From NCBI RefSeq assembly GCF_002149035.1, contig NZ_NGFP01000007.1, forward strand, positions 1-64,000: DNA of 64,000 nt. Direction: 5' to 3'. Every line of letters starts with the position of its first letter. The stretch's first letter is position 1. The notes below the pieces were generated by a model. The model worked only from the letters and a program-made list of their open reading frames with translations, searched no databases and had not been told where the DNA came from. Position numbers and translations under genes: made by a program. The stretch comes from Streptosporangium minutum (GTDB lineage: Bacteria > Actinomycetota > Actinomycetes > Streptosporangiales > Streptosporangiaceae). Below, one piece after another: positions 18,266 to 29,304 of the stretch.

Positions 18266-19590
18266 GAGGCCACCGGCGCCTTCTGCTCGAAACGGGATGC
18301 CGGACGCGCCAGGCCGTAGTTCTGGCGCAGCGTGCGGCCTTCGTACTCGGTGCGGAACAGGCCGCGGACCTGCAACTCGGGCACGACGTGGTCGACGAAG
18401 TCCTCCAGGCCGCTCGGCAGGACCGGCGGCATGATGTTGAAGCCGTCGGCGGCGCCGCCGGTGAACCACTTCTGGATCTGGTCGGCGACCTGCTCGGGAG
18501 TGCCGGTGACCACGCGGTGCCCCCGGCCTCCGGCCAGGCGGTTGATCAGCTCCCGCAGGGTCAGCCGCTCACGCCGGGCGAGATCGGTGACGAGCTTGAA
18601 CCGGCTCTGCTGGCCGTCGACCGGCGGGGGCACCTCGGGCAGGGGACTGTCGAGCGGATGGCCCGACAGGTCCACGCCGAGGATCCCCGAGAGCTGCCGC
18701 ACGCCGTACTCGGGGATGATCAGCTCTTCGAGCTCCTTCTCCAGCAGGAGCGCCTCCCGCTCGGTGGAGCCGATGATCGGCGAGATGCCGGGGAGGATCA
18801 GCAGCTCGTCTCCGCGCCTGCCGTACCGGCCGAGACGGGATTTGAGGTCGGCGTAGAACTCCCGGCCCTCCTGGAGGGTCTGCTGCGCGGTGAACACGGC
18901 CTCGGCGAAGCGGGCGGCGAACTCCTTGCCGTCCTCGGAGGACCCGGCCTGGACCAGCAGGGGGTGGCCCTGCGGGGGGCGGGAGGTGTTCAGCGGGCCT
19001 CGTACCCGGAAGTGGTGGCCGACGTGGTCGAGGGCGTGGATCCTGGTGGTGTCGGCGTAGTCCCCGCTACGGCGGTCGCCCAGGATCGCCCCGTCCTCCC
19101 AGCTGTCCCAGAGCTTGGTGACGACCTCCAGGAACTCGGCGGCGCGGTCGTAGCGGTCCCTGTGGGCGGGGCGTTCGACGCCGAAGTTGTGCGCCTCGGC
19201 CTCGCTCGCGGAGGTGACGATGTTCCAGCCGGCCCGGCCGCCGCTGATGTGGTCCAGCGAGGCGAACTTGCGGGCCACGTGGAACGGCTCGTTGTAGGTG
19301 GTGGAGACCGTCGCGATCAGGCCGATGTGCTCGGTCACGGTGGCCAGCGCCGCCAGCAGCGTGAGTGGCTCCAGCCCGCCGAGCGCGTTGTGCCCGACGT
19401 CGCCCCACAGGGCCAGGCCGTCGGCGAGGAAGACCGAGTCGAGCCTGCCGCGCTCGGCGATCCGGGCGAGCTCCTGGTAGTGCCGGACGTCGGCGATCCT
19501 GGCGGGTTCGGCGCGCGGGTGCCGCCAGGCGGCCTCGTGGTGGCCGACGCCCATCAGGAAGGCGTTCAGATGCAGTTTCCGGGTGGCCAT
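18262..19590 (-). CDS. FMN-dependent monooxygenase (NtaA/SnaA/DszA/DmoA family)
   Basis: A 442-residue bacterial-luciferase-like TIM barrel with LHLNAFLMGVGHHEAAWRHP, SVFLADGLALWGD, LIATVSTTYNEPFHVARKFA, ISGGRAGWNIVTS and HHFRVRGPLN, all characteristic of the NtaA/SnaA/DszA group. These use reduced FMN and oxygen to cleave carbon-sulfur or carbon-nitrogen bonds. With an SsuABC importer and an SsuE-like reductase, an organosulfur substrate (sulfone, sulfonate or sulfide) is likely; which one is not shown. The ATG at 19590 shares a base with the permease stop (TGATG). Confidence 0.87.
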   Translation of the reverse strand: MATRKLHLNAFLMGVGHHEAAWRHPRAEPARIADVRHYQELARIAERGRLDSVFLADGLALWGDVGHNALGGLEPLTLLAALATVTEHIGLIATVSTTYNEPFHVARKFASLDHISGGRAGWNIVTSASEAEAHNFGVERPAHRDRYDRAAEFLEVVTKLWDSWEDGAILGDRRSGDYADTTRIHALDHVGHHFRVRGPLNTSRPPQGHPLLVQAGSSEDGKEFAARFAEAVFTAQQTLQEGREFYADLKSRLGRYGRRGDELLILPGISPIIGSTEREALLLEKELEELIIPEYGVRQLSGILGVDLSGHPLDSPLPEVPPPVDGQQSRFKLVTDLARRERLTLRELINRLAGGRGHRVVTGTPEQVADQIQKWFTGGAADGFNIMPPVLPSGLEDFVDHVVPELQVRGLFRTEYEGRTLRQNYGLARPASRFEQKAPVAS

Positions 19591-20400
19591 CAGGTGGTCC
19601 TCCACGTCGAGAAGCGGCGCTCCAGACGGACGAGGAGCTGGTTGAAGAGCAGTCCGAGCACGGAGATCGTGAGGATCCCGGCATACATGTCGGGCACCCG
19701 GAAGTTGAACTGGGCGTAGGTGATCAGGTAGCCCAGGCCGGCCTTGGCGCCGACCATCTCGGCGGCGACCAGCACGAGGATCGAGTAGGCCCCGGCGAGC
19801 CGGATGCCGGTGAAGATCGTGGGCACCGCGGCCGGGAGGATCACCTTCTGGAACAGCCGGACCGGGTGGAGTCCCATCGACCGGGCCGACTTGATCAGCA
19901 GGGGGTCCACGCTCTTCACCCCGGCGACCGTGTTGAGCAGGATCGGCCAGGCGCAGGCGTACAGGATGATCGAGATCTTGGAGGTCTCGCCGAGCCCGAG
20001 GACCAGCACGAACACCGGGAGCAGGGCGAGCGCCGCGGTGTTGCGGAACAGTTCGAGCACCGGGTTGAGCAGGTCGGCCACCGGCTCGTACCAGCCGATC
20101 AGCAGGCCGAGGGGGATGGCCGCGGCGATCGCCAGGGCGAACCCGGCCAGGGACCTGATCAGGCTGGCCTGGGTGTGGTCGAGCAGCTCCCCGGACAGGA
20201 GCAGGTCCCACCAGGCCGCCAGGACCTCTGACAGCGGCGTCAGGAAGGTGGGGTCCACCACACGCAGGCGGGGCAGGCCCTCCCAGAGCGCGGCGAGCAC
20301 GCCCAGGGCGGCGACGCGCCGGCCCGCCGTCGCGGCCAGGCGTCCCAGGCCGGCGGGGACGCCGGTCGGGAGACCGGCGGCGGTGACGCCGGTCGAGAGG

Positions 20401-20408
<8 letters not shown>
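19590..20408 (-). CDS. Sulfonate/taurine-type ABC transporter permease (SsuC-like)
   Basis: A 272-residue BPD_transp_1 permease with about six membrane segments. The coupling-helix region carries SARSMGLHPVRLFQKVILPAA. The TTG at 20408 is chosen because GGAGG lies 9 nt upstream and it overlaps the ATPase stop by 8 nt; a GTG at 20450 has no clear ribosome site. It works with the adjacent ATPase and binding protein. Confidence 0.85.
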
Positions 20409-21191
<783 letters not shown>

Positions 21192-21195
<4 letters not shown>

Positions 21196-22202
21196 CGGGT
21201 GCCTCCGAACGGGTTGTAGGCATTGGTGAAGAGGTCCTCGGCCCTGACCTGCCCCTTCTTGATCTCGCCCTCGCGCTCCAGCCAGTCGACCCAGGTCTGG
21301 AACTCCCCGGCGTCGATCACACCGCCCTTGTTGGCCACCCCGCTGCTCTTCCAGAACGCGACGGCGGTGGTGTCCTCGTTCCGCTTCCGCTTGGCGATGA
21401 TCTCTTTCGCCTTGGCGACGACCTCTTCGCGGGAGCGTGTCTGGGTCCACTCGACGGCCTTGGCGAAGGCTGCGACGAACTTCTTCGTGGTGTTCGGGTT
21501 CCGCTCGATGAACCGCTCGGTGAGCACGACGCTCCCGGCGGTGAAGGGGCCGAACAGGTCGACGTCCTTGAAGAGCGGGCGGATCCCGCCGCGCAGCAGC
21601 GCCTTGTCGCGGAGGATGCCGCTCAGCGCGGCCACGTCGATCCGGCCCTGGCGGAGCGCCTGCTCGGTGTTGACCGGCGGCACGACGACCAGTTCGACCT
21701 GCTTGATCTCATCGGGGGTCAGGCCGCCGCGCTTGAGGTACTCCTTGAGCACCGCCTCCAGGTGGGCGCCCAGGGTGTTGACCCCGATCTTCTTGCCGAC
21801 CAGGTCGCGCGGGCCCCTGATCGGCGAGCCGTCGGCCACGAAGTAGCCGATGTAGCTGTCCTTGTCGCTGCCGTAGTAGCCGATCACGGCCTTGATCGGG
21901 GCCCTGGCCGCGGCCAGCTTGACGATGGCGCCGTTGAAGGCGCCGCCGAAGTCGGTCTGGCCGGTGGCCGCGGCCTGGATGTCCTGAGGACCGGAGATCG
22001 TGTTGCCGATCCACTTGAGCTTGACGGGGCCGAGGTAGCCGAGCTCCTCGGCGAACTCGGGGAAGGTGACGGCGCCGGCGCTGCCCTGGTAGCGGAGCTC
22101 CAGGGTCTCGGGGCCGCCGGGTCCGGCGGCGGCCCGCGCGCCGCAGGCGGTGAGGAGCCCCACCAGCAGCACGGAGAGGGGGACATGTCTGAGCTTGATC
22201 AC
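21192..22202 (-). CDS. Aliphatic sulfonate-type ABC substrate-binding lipoprotein (SsuA-like)
   Basis: A 336-residue lipoprotein. The GTG at 22202 gives VIKLRHVPLSVLLVGLLTAC with a clean lipobox. The mature part is an NMT1/SsuA-type binding protein (LRYQGSAGAVTFPEFAEELGYLG, DIQAAATGQTDFGGAFNGAIVKLAAA, VGKKIGVNTLGAHLEAVLKEYL). It is the first gene of the organosulfur operon. A strong promoter and a cysteine-rich leader ORF lie upstream, so expression is probably switched on by cysteine or sulfur limitation. An in-frame ATG at 22295 would run through the leader and spoil the signal peptide. Confidence 0.85.
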
Positions 22203-22248
22203 GAGTGGCGTCCTGAGGAATGGGGGGGACGGTGGAGTCGGTTCGTGA

Positions 22249-22317
22249 TCACGGACACTGGGCGCTGGACACGCGACAGAAGTCGACATGCGCACAACGG
22301 GTCAGATAGAGGCCCAT
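22249..22317 (-). CDS. Leaderless cysteine-rich leader peptide
   Basis: A 22-codon ORF starts with ATG at 22317, exactly 7 nt after a TAACTT -10 box, so its mRNA should be leaderless. It contains LTRCAHVDFCRVSSAQC, with Cys at 8, 14 and 21, and ends 46 nt before the binding-protein GTG. The (R)xHVDxxRVxSAxC pattern is that of actinobacterial leader peptides found before sulfur-assimilation operons. Leaderless polycysteine ORFs in mycobacteria act as cysteine-responsive attenuators. Slow translation of the Cys codons when cysteine is scarce would favour expression of the transporter operon (inferred). Confidence 0.75.
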   Translation of the reverse strand: MGLYLTRCAHVDFCRVSSAQCP

Positions 22318-22324
22318 ACCGGAG

Positions 22325-22353
22325 AAGTTACGCACGGCTCGGCGCTAAGTCAA
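22325..22353 (-). promoter_or_regulatory. Promoter of the organosulfur operon
   Basis: Read on the minus strand: -35 TTGACT (22353-22348), 17-bp spacer, -10 TAACTT (22330-22325). Transcription is expected to start at or next to the leader peptide ATG at 22317. It is the best housekeeping-type promoter match in the window. Confidence 0.7.
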
Positions 22354-22415
22354 TATTTCCTACTTGTTTTGCATGAAATACTCTGGAAGGAATCGACACC
22401 CGACCCCACCAGGGA

Positions 22416-23462
22416 TTACACGGGAAACCACAGGTCGGGCTCGCCGGCGACCCGGCGCAGCCGGCCCCTGGCCTCCAGCCAGACCAGGTGGGCCAGCGTC
22501 TCGTTGTTCGCCCCCCGGCGCATGAACGGCGGGATCGTCTCCCACGGGCGCGCCCACCTCAGCCCGGTCGCCGCGTCCCAGCAGGTGACCCCGTCCCCCG
22601 CGCCGACCACCGCCTCGATCTCGGCGAGCCGCTCCTCGTGGTGGGCGATCACGTGGTCGACCCGGTCGGCCAGCTCCAGGAACCGGTACTCGTGCGCGGG
22701 CAGCACCTCGTCCACGTCGAATTTGCGCACCGCCGCCAGCGCCTCGAGGTAGTCGGCGAGCGGGTTGGGCGCGGACTGCGGATGGACCGCCACGATGGGC
22801 GTGATCCGGGGGAGCACGTGGTCGCCGGAGAACAGCAGCCGCCGCTCCTGCTCGACGAAGCACACGTGCCCCGGCGAGTGACCGGGGGTCCAGACCGCCC
22901 GCAGGTCCCAGCCGGGCAGGCCGAGGAGGTCGCCGTCCTCGATCAACCGGTCGGGCCTGGCCATGGTCACGTAGTGCCGGAGCATCGCCGAGGCCCCGGC
23001 CAGCTCGTCCAGCAGGGGCGACGGCACCCCGGACCGCACCAGCAGCAGGCGCTCCCGCGCCACCAGGTCGTCGATTCCGGCCTCGTCGTAGCGGTCGCGC
23101 AGCAGCCGGGAATCCGCCGGGTGCAGCCCGATCCAGGCGCCCGACACCTCGCGGATCCGTCCGGCCAGCCCGTAGTGGTCGGGGTGGATGTGGGTGACCA
23201 GGACGGCCTTGACGTCGGTCACCTCGTATCCGGCGGCCCCGAGCCCGGCGGCCAGTGCCCCGTACGCCTCGTCGGTGTCCCACCCCGCGTCCACGATCGC
23301 CACCCCGTCGGGGAGTTCGAGGGCGTAGACCAGCACGTAGCGGAGAGAATCGATCGGGATCGGCACCGGGATCGACCAGAGCCCCGGCCGCACCCGTTCC
23401 ACCTCGGGAAACCCTCCGCCTCTCCATGCCGCGCGCTGTGCCTCGTCCGCCGCCGTCACCAT
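22416..23462 (-). CDS. MBL-fold metallo-hydrolase
   Basis: A 348-residue metallo-beta-lactamase-fold hydrolase. The zinc motif HIHPDH, then VWTPGHSPGH, LLFSGDHVL and LPAHEYRF give the expected ligand series. About 100 extra C-terminal residues (WARPWETIPPFMRRGANNETLAHLVWLEA) are typical of the actinobacterial glyoxalase-II-like or lactonase-like subgroup. The substrate is unknown. The ATG at 23462 begins the conserved protein. It is divergent from the glutathionyl-hydroquinone-reductase-like gene, with an 80-bp shared region holding a GAATC-ATGTTC site. Confidence 0.82.
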   Translation of the reverse strand: MVTAADEAQRAAWRGGGFPEVERVRPGLWSIPVPIPIDSLRYVLVYALELPDGVAIVDAGWDTDEAYGALAAGLGAAGYEVTDVKAVLVTHIHPDHYGLAGRIREVSGAWIGLHPADSRLLRDRYDEAGIDDLVARERLLLVRSGVPSPLLDELAGASAMLRHYVTMARPDRLIEDGDLLGLPGWDLRAVWTPGHSPGHVCFVEQERRLLFSGDHVLPRITPIVAVHPQSAPNPLADYLEALAAVRKFDVDEVLPAHEYRFLELADRVDHVIAHHEERLAEIEAVVGAGDGVTCWDAATGLRWARPWETIPPFMRRGANNETLAHLVWLEARGRLRRVAGEPDLWFPV

Positions 23463-23506
23463 GTCCCCGGCTCCCTTCGTCGCCCCGCATTCTGCCCCCT
23501 GAACCG

Positions 23507-23517
23507 AATCATGTTCT
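23507..23517. promoter_or_regulatory. GAATCATGTTC site in divergent promoter region
   Basis: An imperfect dyad of the same kind as at 3811 (GAACAACATTC) and 34640 (GAATGATGTTC). It lies 25 nt upstream of the ATG at 23543 and 44 nt upstream of the divergent MBL gene. Confidence 0.35.
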
Positions 23518-23542
23518 ACTCGGGGTGGCGTACCGTCGATCC

Positions 23543-24436
23543 ATGAAGCTGGGACGCGAGATCTCCGAGGGCGGACGCTTCGTGCGGCAGCCGAACCGGT
23601 TCACGGAGCGGATCGAGGAGGGCGGCGAGCACCCGCCCGAGCCCGGCCGCTACCGGCTCTACGCCTCCTACGCCTGCCCCTGGGCGCACCGCTCGCTCAT
23701 CGTGCGCGAGCTGCTCGGCCTCCAGGACGCCGTCGGCGTGACGATCGTGGACCCGATCAGGGACGAGAAGGGCTGGCGGATCCCCGGCGGCGACCCGGTC
23801 ACCGGCGTGGAGTACCTCTCGGAGCTCTACCTGGCCTCCGATCCCGGCTACCAGGGCCGCTACACCGTGCCCTGCGTCTGGGACGTCACCGCCGGACGGC
23901 TCGTCACCAACGACTATCCGCAGATCACCCTCACGCTGGAGACCGCCTTCGCGCCGTGGCACGCCGAGGGCGCGCCCGACCTCTACCCGGCCGCGCTGCG
24001 CGGGGAGATCGACGCGCTGAACGAGGTGATCTTCGACGGGCTCAACAACGGCGTCTACCGGGCCGGGTTCGCCACCTCCCAGGAGGCCTACGACGAGGCG
24101 GTCACCAAGGTCTTCGACACCCTCGACCTGCTGGAGGAGCGGCTCGCCACCCGCGACCACCTGCACGGCGACGCGCTCACCGAGAGCGACGTGCGGCTCT
24201 ACCCGACGCTCGCCAGGTTCGACGCGGTCTACCACTCCCACTTCAAGTGCGCGGTCCGGCGGCTGACCGACTATCCGGTGCTGTGGGCCTACGCCCGGCG
24301 CCTGTACGCGATCCCGGCGTTCCGCGACACGACCGACTTCGACCACATCAAGCGGCACTACTTCATGACGCAGACCAACATCAACCCGAGCCGGATCGTG
24401 CCGCGCGGCCCGGAGCTCGACTGGACGGCCGGCTGA
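23543..24436 (+). CDS. Glutathionyl/mycothiol-type hydroquinone reductase (Xi-class GST-like)
   Basis: A 297-residue protein. CPWAHR at 45-50 is the active-site motif of the Xi-class transferases (S-glutathionyl-hydroquinone reductases, YqjG/EcfG). GWRIPGG, the Y-L-SELY block, TVPCVWD, TNDYPQIT and the C-terminal helical domain ending HYF and NPSRIVPRGP all agree. Actinomycetes lack glutathione, so mycothiol is the likely thiol (inferred). The start has TACCGT at 23531-23536, 6 nt before the ATG, and no Shine-Dalgarno, hence probably leaderless. Confidence 0.85.
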   Translation: MKLGREISEGGRFVRQPNRFTERIEEGGEHPPEPGRYRLYASYACPWAHRSLIVRELLGLQDAVGVTIVDPIRDEKGWRIPGGDPVTGVEYLSELYLASDPGYQGRYTVPCVWDVTAGRLVTNDYPQITLTLETAFAPWHAEGAPDLYPAALRGEIDALNEVIFDGLNNGVYRAGFATSQEAYDEAVTKVFDTLDLLEERLATRDHLHGDALTESDVRLYPTLARFDAVYHSHFKCAVRRLTDYPVLWAYARRLYAIPAFRDTTDFDHIKRHYFMTQTNINPSRIVPRGPELDWTAG

Positions 24437-24443
24437 CGGTCCC

Positions 24444-24519
24444 GGCGGGCGCCTCGATGCGCACGGCTCCTCCCTGGCCGAGGCGGGCGCCTCGATGCGC
24501 ACGGCTCCTTCCTGGCCGA
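24444..24519. repeat. 38-bp tandem duplication
   Basis: Two copies (24444-24481, 24482-24519) differ at one base and begin GGCGGGCGCCTCGATGCGCA. They fill most of the gap between the reductase stop and the promoter of the B3/B4 gene. Confidence 0.9.
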
Positions 24520-24547
24520 AGGGTGTGCAAGGCCTAAGCTGAGGGGT

Positions 24548-25213
24548 GTGATTGAGGACATCTGGGTGGACCCCGCCGTAACGGCGCTCAGACCGGACTT
24601 CGCGGTCCTGGCCATGGGCGTGTACGGCCTGCGCAACGGACCGACCGACGACAGGTCCCGGGCCTGGCTGGCCGGGGCGGCCGACGGCGCGGTGAGCGCC
24701 GAGGACCCGAAGGTCGAGGCGTGGCGGGAGGCCTACCGGGCCTTCGGGGCGAAGCCGCAGCGGACCAGACCGTCGGTGGACGCGCTGGTCAGGCGGATGC
24801 CGCTGCCGGAGATCAACCTGGTGGTCGACGCCTACAACGCGATCAGCGTCAGGCACGGGCTGCCGATCGGCGGGGAGGACCTGGCCCACTACGAGGGGAC
24901 GGCCCGGCTGATCCGCGCCACGGGCGAGGAGCCGTTCGAGGTCGTCGAGAAGGGCGAGCCCGGCGTCGACCACCCGGAGATCGGCGAGGTGGTCTGGCGC
25001 GACGACAGGGGCGCCACCTGCCGGCGCTGGAACTGGCGGCAGTGCGTGCGCACCCGGATCACCGAGGAGACCGTCGACGCGCTGTTCCTGCTGGAGCGGC
25101 TGGCGCCGATGTCGCTGGAGGAACTGAGCGCGGCGGGGGACGAACTGGTCGAGTCGCTCAAGGTCGTCACTCCGGGCATCCGGGTCGAGTCACGGCTCAT
25201 AGCGCATGGGTGA
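24548..25213 (+). CDS. B3/B4 tRNA-binding domain protein
   Basis: A 221-residue stand-alone B3/B4 domain as in the editing module of phenylalanyl-tRNA synthetase beta. Supporting stretches are YRAFGAKPQRTRPSVDALVRR, INLVVDAYNAISVRHGLPIGGEDL and VVWRDDRGATCRRWNWRQC. Such free-standing proteins are thought to clear mischarged tRNAs or related substrates; the role here is not proven. The GTG at 24548 lies 7 nt after TAAGCT, so the transcript is probably leaderless. Confidence 0.85.
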   Translation: MIEDIWVDPAVTALRPDFAVLAMGVYGLRNGPTDDRSRAWLAGAADGAVSAEDPKVEAWREAYRAFGAKPQRTRPSVDALVRRMPLPEINLVVDAYNAISVRHGLPIGGEDLAHYEGTARLIRATGEEPFEVVEKGEPGVDHPEIGEVVWRDDRGATCRRWNWRQCVRTRITEETVDALFLLERLAPMSLEELSAAGDELVESLKVVTPGIRVESRLIAHG

Positions 25214-25383
25214 CCGGGCCCACATCCCCCATATAGACCCCCCGGGGGTGACTGTTTTGGACTGTGCTGGGAGGATCGGGCGGCGAGCTGCGGCCAGACT
25301 GGCGCAGGTCCGGGTCCAGGCGAGTAGCCTTGGACAGGTTCTCTATCATCAACGCCGATCTGCGGAAGAGGGCGATTTCCGCC

Positions 25384-28300
25384 GTGTCGTCTGAGTCGTC
25401 GCGGACAAACCCGCTGGCAGCCTTTGGTCAAAACGAATGGCTTGTCGACGAGCTGTACCAGAAGTACCTCCAGGATCCCGAGTCTGTGGACCGTGCCTGG
25501 TGGAACTTCTTCGCTGACTACACCCCTGATTCCGGGTCCGGCAGAGCCGCGCCCCCGGGGGCGGCCAAAGCCGCGCCCGCCACTCCAACCCCGGCTGCGG
25601 CTCCGGCGACCCCGGCCGCCGCACCGGTGACCACCGCGCCGAAGGCCAAGGCCACCCCGGCGGACAAGCCCAAGCAGGAGACGCAGTTGCCCGCCGGTGC
25701 CGAGGAAGTCCGACTGCGCGGCGCCGCCGCCAGGACGGCTGCCAACATGGAGGCCAGCCTCGAGGTCCCGACGGCCACCAGCGTGCGCGCGGTCCCGGCG
25801 AAGCTGCTCATCGACAACCGCATCGTGATCAACAACCACCTGTCCCGCGGTCGCGGCGGCAAGGTCTCGTTCACGCACCTGATCGGTTACGCGGTCATCA
25901 AGGCCCTCAAGGCCCTGCCGGAGATGAACCACTCCTACGCCGAGGCCGACGGCAAGCCCGTGCTGGTCAAGCCGGAGCACGTCAACCTCGGCCTGGCCAT
26001 CGACGTCGCCAAGAGCGACGGCACCCGTCAGCTCCTGGTGCCGTCGATCAAGGCGACGGAGGGCATGGACTTCCGCCAGTTCTGGGTGGCGTACGAGGAG
26101 GTCGTGCGCAAGGCCAGGGCCGGCAAGCTCGGCGTCGACGACTTCTCCGGCACCACGATCTCGCTGACCAACCCCGGGACGATCGGCACCGTCCACTCGG
26201 TGCCGCGTCTGATGCCGGGGCAGGGCACGATCATCGGTGTCGGTGCGATGGAGTACCCCGCGGAGTACCAGGGCGCCTCTCCTGAGACGCTCTCCCGGCT
26301 CGCGGTGAGCAAGGTCATGACGCTCACCAGCACCTACGACCACCGGATCATCCAGGGCGCCCAGTCGGGTGACTTCCTGCGCCAGGTCCACCGGCTCCTG
26401 CTGGGCGAGGACGGCTTCTACGACGAGATCTTCGAAGCCCTCCGGATCCCCTACGAGCCGGTCCGCTGGGTCCAGGACATCTCGACCACGCACGACGACG
26501 ACGTGGCGAAGTCGGCCCGGGTCATCGAGCTGATCCACGCCTTCCGGGTCCGCGGCCACCTGATGGCCGACACCGACCCGCTGGAGTACAAGCAGCGCAA
26601 GCACCCCGACCTCGACATCAAGTCCCACGGGCTGACCCTGTGGGACCTGGAGCGCGAGTTCGCCACCGGCGGCTTCGGCGGCCGTCCGCTGATGAGGCTG
26701 CGCGAGATCCTCGGCGTGCTGCGTGACTCCTACTGCCGCACCATCGGCGTGGAGTACATGCACATGCAGAACCCCGAGGAGCGCGCCTGGATCCAGGCCC
26801 GGGTGGAGCGTCCCCACGCCAAGCCCGACCGCGAGGAGCAGCTGCGCATCCTGGAGCGGCTCAACACCGCCGAGGCGTTCGAGACGTTCCTGCAGACCAA
26901 GTTCGTCGGCCAGAAGCGCTTCTCGCTCGAAGGCAGCGAGTCGCTGATCCCGCTGCTCGACTCGGTGCTCTCCGCCGCCGCGGAGGAGAACCTCGACGAG
27001 TCCGTCATCGGCATGGCCCACCGCGGCCGCCTCAACGTGCTGGCCAACATCGTGGGCAAGTCCTACGGCCAGATCTTCGGCGAGTTCGAGGGCAACATCG
27101 ACCCGCGGACGGCGCACGGCTCCGGCGACGTCAAGTACCACCTGGGCGCCACCGGTGACTTCGTCTCACCCGACGGCAGCAAGCTCAAGACCTCGGTCGT
27201 GGCCAACCCCTCGCACCTTGAGACGGTGGACCCGGTCCTGGAGGGCGTGGTCCGCGCCAAGCAGGACCTGCTGGAGCGGGGCGAGGAGGGCTTCACGGTC
27301 CTGCCCGTGCTCGTCCACGGCGACGCCGCCTTCGCCGGTCAGGGCGTGGTGGCCGAGACGCTGAACCTGTCGCAGCTCCGCGGCTACCGCACCGGCGGCA
27401 CGGTCCACATCGTGGTCAACAACCAGGTCGGCTTCACCACCTCGCCCGCGTCCTCGCGCTCCAGCGTGTACGCCACCGACGTGGCCCGGATGATCCAGGC
27501 CCCGATCCTCCACGTCAACGGGGACGACCCCGAGGCCGTGGTCCGGGTCGGGAAGCTGGCGTTCGAATACCGCCAGGCGTTCCGCAAGGACGTCGTCATC
27601 GACCTGATCTGCTACCGGCGCCGCGGCCACAACGAGTCCGACAACCCGAGCTTCACCCAGCCGCTGATGTACGACCTGATCGACGCCAAGCGCTCCACCC
27701 GCAAGCTCTACACCGAGGCGCTGATCGGCCGGGGCGACATCACGGTGGAGGAGGCCGAGGGCGCGCTCCGCGACTACCAGGCCAAGCTGGAGAACGCCTT
27801 CGCCGAGACCCGCGCGGCGTCCAAGGAGTCGACCGGCGAGTTCGCCCGCCCGGTCGACGTGGACTCCGTCATCCCCTGGTCGCACGAGGACACCCCGACG
27901 GGGATCTCCGAGGAGACCGTCAAGCGGATCGTCGACACCCAGCTCAACCTGCCGGAGGGCTTCACGATCCATCCGCGCCTGCTGCCGGTCATCCAGCGCC
28001 GCGGGCAGATGGTCGCCGAGGACCGCATCGACTGGGGCATGGGCGAGACCCTCGCCTTCGGGTCGCTGCTGATCGACGGCCACCCGGTCCGCCTGGTCGG
28101 TCAGGACTCCCGGCGCGGCACCTTCGTCCAGCGGCACGCCGTGCTGGTGGACCGCGTCACGGGCGAGGAGCACACCCCGCTCAAGACGTTCAACGAGGGC
28201 ACCACCAAGTTCTACGTCTACGACTCGCTGCTCAGCGAGTACGCCGCGCTCGGCTTCGAGTACGGCTACAGCGTGGAGCGCCCGGAGGCCCTGGTCGCCT

Positions 28301-29055
28301 GGGAGGCCCAGTTCGGTGACTTCGTCAACGGCGCCCAGTCCGTGATCGACGAGTACATCACCGCGGGCGAGCAGAAGTGGGGCCAGCGTTCCGGCGTCAC
28401 CCTGCTGCTGCCGCACGGCTACGAGGGTCAGGGCCCGGACCACTCCTCGGCCCGCATCGAGCGCTTCCTGCAGATGTGCGCCTACGACAACATGACCGTG
28501 GCCCAGCCGACGCTGCCGGCGAACTACTTCCACCTGCTGCGCTGGCAGACGAAGTCGAACCGGCACCGCCCGCTGGTGGTGTTCACGCCCAAGTCGCTGC
28601 TGCGGCACAAGGCGGCGGTCTCGCCGGTCAGCGAGTTCACCTCGGGCTCGTTCCGGCCGGTGCTCGGCGACACCACGGTGAACCCGGCCGAGGTGCGCAA
28701 GGTCGTGCTCTGCTCCGGCAAGATCTACTACGATCTGGCGGCGGCCCGTGACAGGCAGGGCCGGACCGACGTGGCGATCGTCCGTCTGGAGCGGCTCTAC
28801 CCGTTCCCGATGAACCCGCTCGCGGCCGAGCTGGGCCGGTACGCCGACGGCGTCGAGCTGGTGTGGGCACAGGACGAGCCGGTCAACATGGGCCCGTGGC
28901 CGTTCCTGACGCTGAAGCTGGCGGAGAACCCCGACACCTTCGGCGGGCGTCCGATCAAGCGGGTCTCCCGCAAGGCGAACTCCTCCCCCGCGACGGGCTC
29001 GCACTCCGCGCACGAGACGGAGTTGCAGCAGATGCTGGGAGAGATCTTCAGCTAG
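25384..29055 (+). CDS. kgd: Multifunctional 2-oxoglutarate decarboxylase/dehydrogenase (Kgd, SucA-type E1 with fused acyltransferase)
   Basis: A 1223-residue TCA-cycle enzyme with an actinobacterial fusion. The N-terminal helper segment ([19 protein letters not shown]) is followed by an Ala/Pro-rich linker (50-110). An E2-like acyltransferase domain comes next, with the catalytic His in [15 protein letters not shown] (His320). The ThDP-dependent E1 follows ([29 protein letters not shown] with His546, [14 protein letters not shown]). The length matches mycobacterial Kgd. GTG 25384 is chosen because it begins the conserved segment; in-frame upstream extension to 25264 has no family match. It is followed by a strong terminator and a DUF6104 gene, a neighbour seen in Streptomyces. 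Confidence 0.95.
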   Translation: MSSESSRTNPLAAFGQNEWLVDELYQKYLQDPESVDRAWWNFFADYTPDSGSGRAAPPGAAKAAPATPTPAAAPATPAAAPVTTAPKAKATPADKPKQETQLPAGAEEVRLRGAAARTAANMEASLEVPTATSVRAVPAKLLIDNRIVINNHLSRGRGGKVSFTHLIGYAVIKALKALPEMNHSYAEADGKPVLVKPEHVNLGLAIDVAKSDGTRQLLVPSIKATEGMDFRQFWVAYEEVVRKARAGKLGVDDFSGTTISLTNPGTIGTVHSVPRLMPGQGTIIGVGAMEYPAEYQGASPETLSRLAVSKVMTLTSTYDHRIIQGAQSGDFLRQVHRLLLGEDGFYDEIFEALRIPYEPVRWVQDISTTHDDDVAKSARVIELIHAFRVRGHLMADTDPLEYKQRKHPDLDIKSHGLTLWDLEREFATGGFGGRPLMRLREILGVLRDSYCRTIGVEYMHMQNPEERAWIQARVERPHAKPDREEQLRILERLNTAEAFETFLQTKFVGQKRFSLEGSESLIPLLDSVLSAAAEENLDESVIGMAHRGRLNVLANIVGKSYGQIFGEFEGNIDPRTAHGSGDVKYHLGATGDFVSPDGSKLKTSVVANPSHLETVDPVLEGVVRAKQDLLERGEEGFTVLPVLVHGDAAFAGQGVVAETLNLSQLRGYRTGGTVHIVVNNQVGFTTSPASSRSSVYATDVARMIQAPILHVNGDDPEAVVRVGKLAFEYRQAFRKDVVIDLICYRRRGHNESDNPSFTQPLMYDLIDAKRSTRKLYTEALIGRGDITVEEAEGALRDYQAKLENAFAETRAASKESTGEFARPVDVDSVIPWSHEDTPTGISEETVKRIVDTQLNLPEGFTIHPRLLPVIQRRGQMVAEDRIDWGMGETLAFGSLLIDGHPVRLVGQDSRRGTFVQRHAVLVDRVTGEEHTPLKTFNEGTTKFYVYDSLLSEYAALGFEYGYSVERPEALVAWEAQFGDFVNGAQSVIDEYITAGEQKWGQRSGVTLLLPHGYEGQGPDHSSARIERFLQMCAYDNMTVAQPTLPANYFHLLRWQTKSNRHRPLVVFTPKSLLRHKAAVSPVSEFTSGSFRPVLGDTTVNPAEVRKVVLCSGKIYYDLAAARDRQGRTDVAIVRLERLYPFPMNPLAAELGRYADGVELVWAQDEPVNMGPWPFLTLKLAENPDTFGGRPIKRVSRKANSSPATGSHSAHETELQQMLGEIFS

Positions 29056-29066
29056 GCACCACCTTC

Positions 29067-29102
29067 GGAAGTCCCCCACAGGAGCCCCTGTGGGGGACTT
29101 CC
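29067..29102 (+). terminator. kgd terminator
   Basis: GGAAGTCCCCCACAGG (29067-29082) pairs perfectly with 29087-29102 around a 4-nt loop, directly after the kgd stop and 20 nt before the next start. Confidence 0.85.
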
Positions 29103-29122
29103 CCGTTACTGCGAGGAGAACG

Positions 29123-29299
29123 ATGTACTTCACCGATCGGGGCATCGAGGAGCTCGTCGAGCGCCGCGGCGAGGAGGAGGTCAACATCGTGTGGCTGGCC
29201 GAGCGGCTGCGCGAGTTCGTCGACCTGAACCCGGAGTTCGAGACCCCGGTGGAACGGCTGGCCACCTGGCTGGCCCGGCTGGACGACGAGGACGACTGA
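29123..29299 (+). CDS. DUF6104 family small acidic protein
   Basis: A 58-residue protein of unknown function (MYFTDRGIEELVERRG to WLARLDDEDD) conserved downstream of kgd in actinobacteria. It is acidic, probably helical and cytoplasmic. The ATG follows GAGGAG. It may be read through from kgd past the terminator or from its own promoter. Confidence 0.8.
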   Translation: MYFTDRGIEELVERRGEEEVNIVWLAERLREFVDLNPEFETPVERLATWLARLDDEDD

Positions 29300-29304
29300 A
29301 GCAG

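Noticed and set aside
24358-24973. Extra minus-strand genes opposite the hydroquinone reductase and B3/B4 genes
   Set aside because: The plus-strand frames have clear family motifs and promoters; the opposite frames have none.
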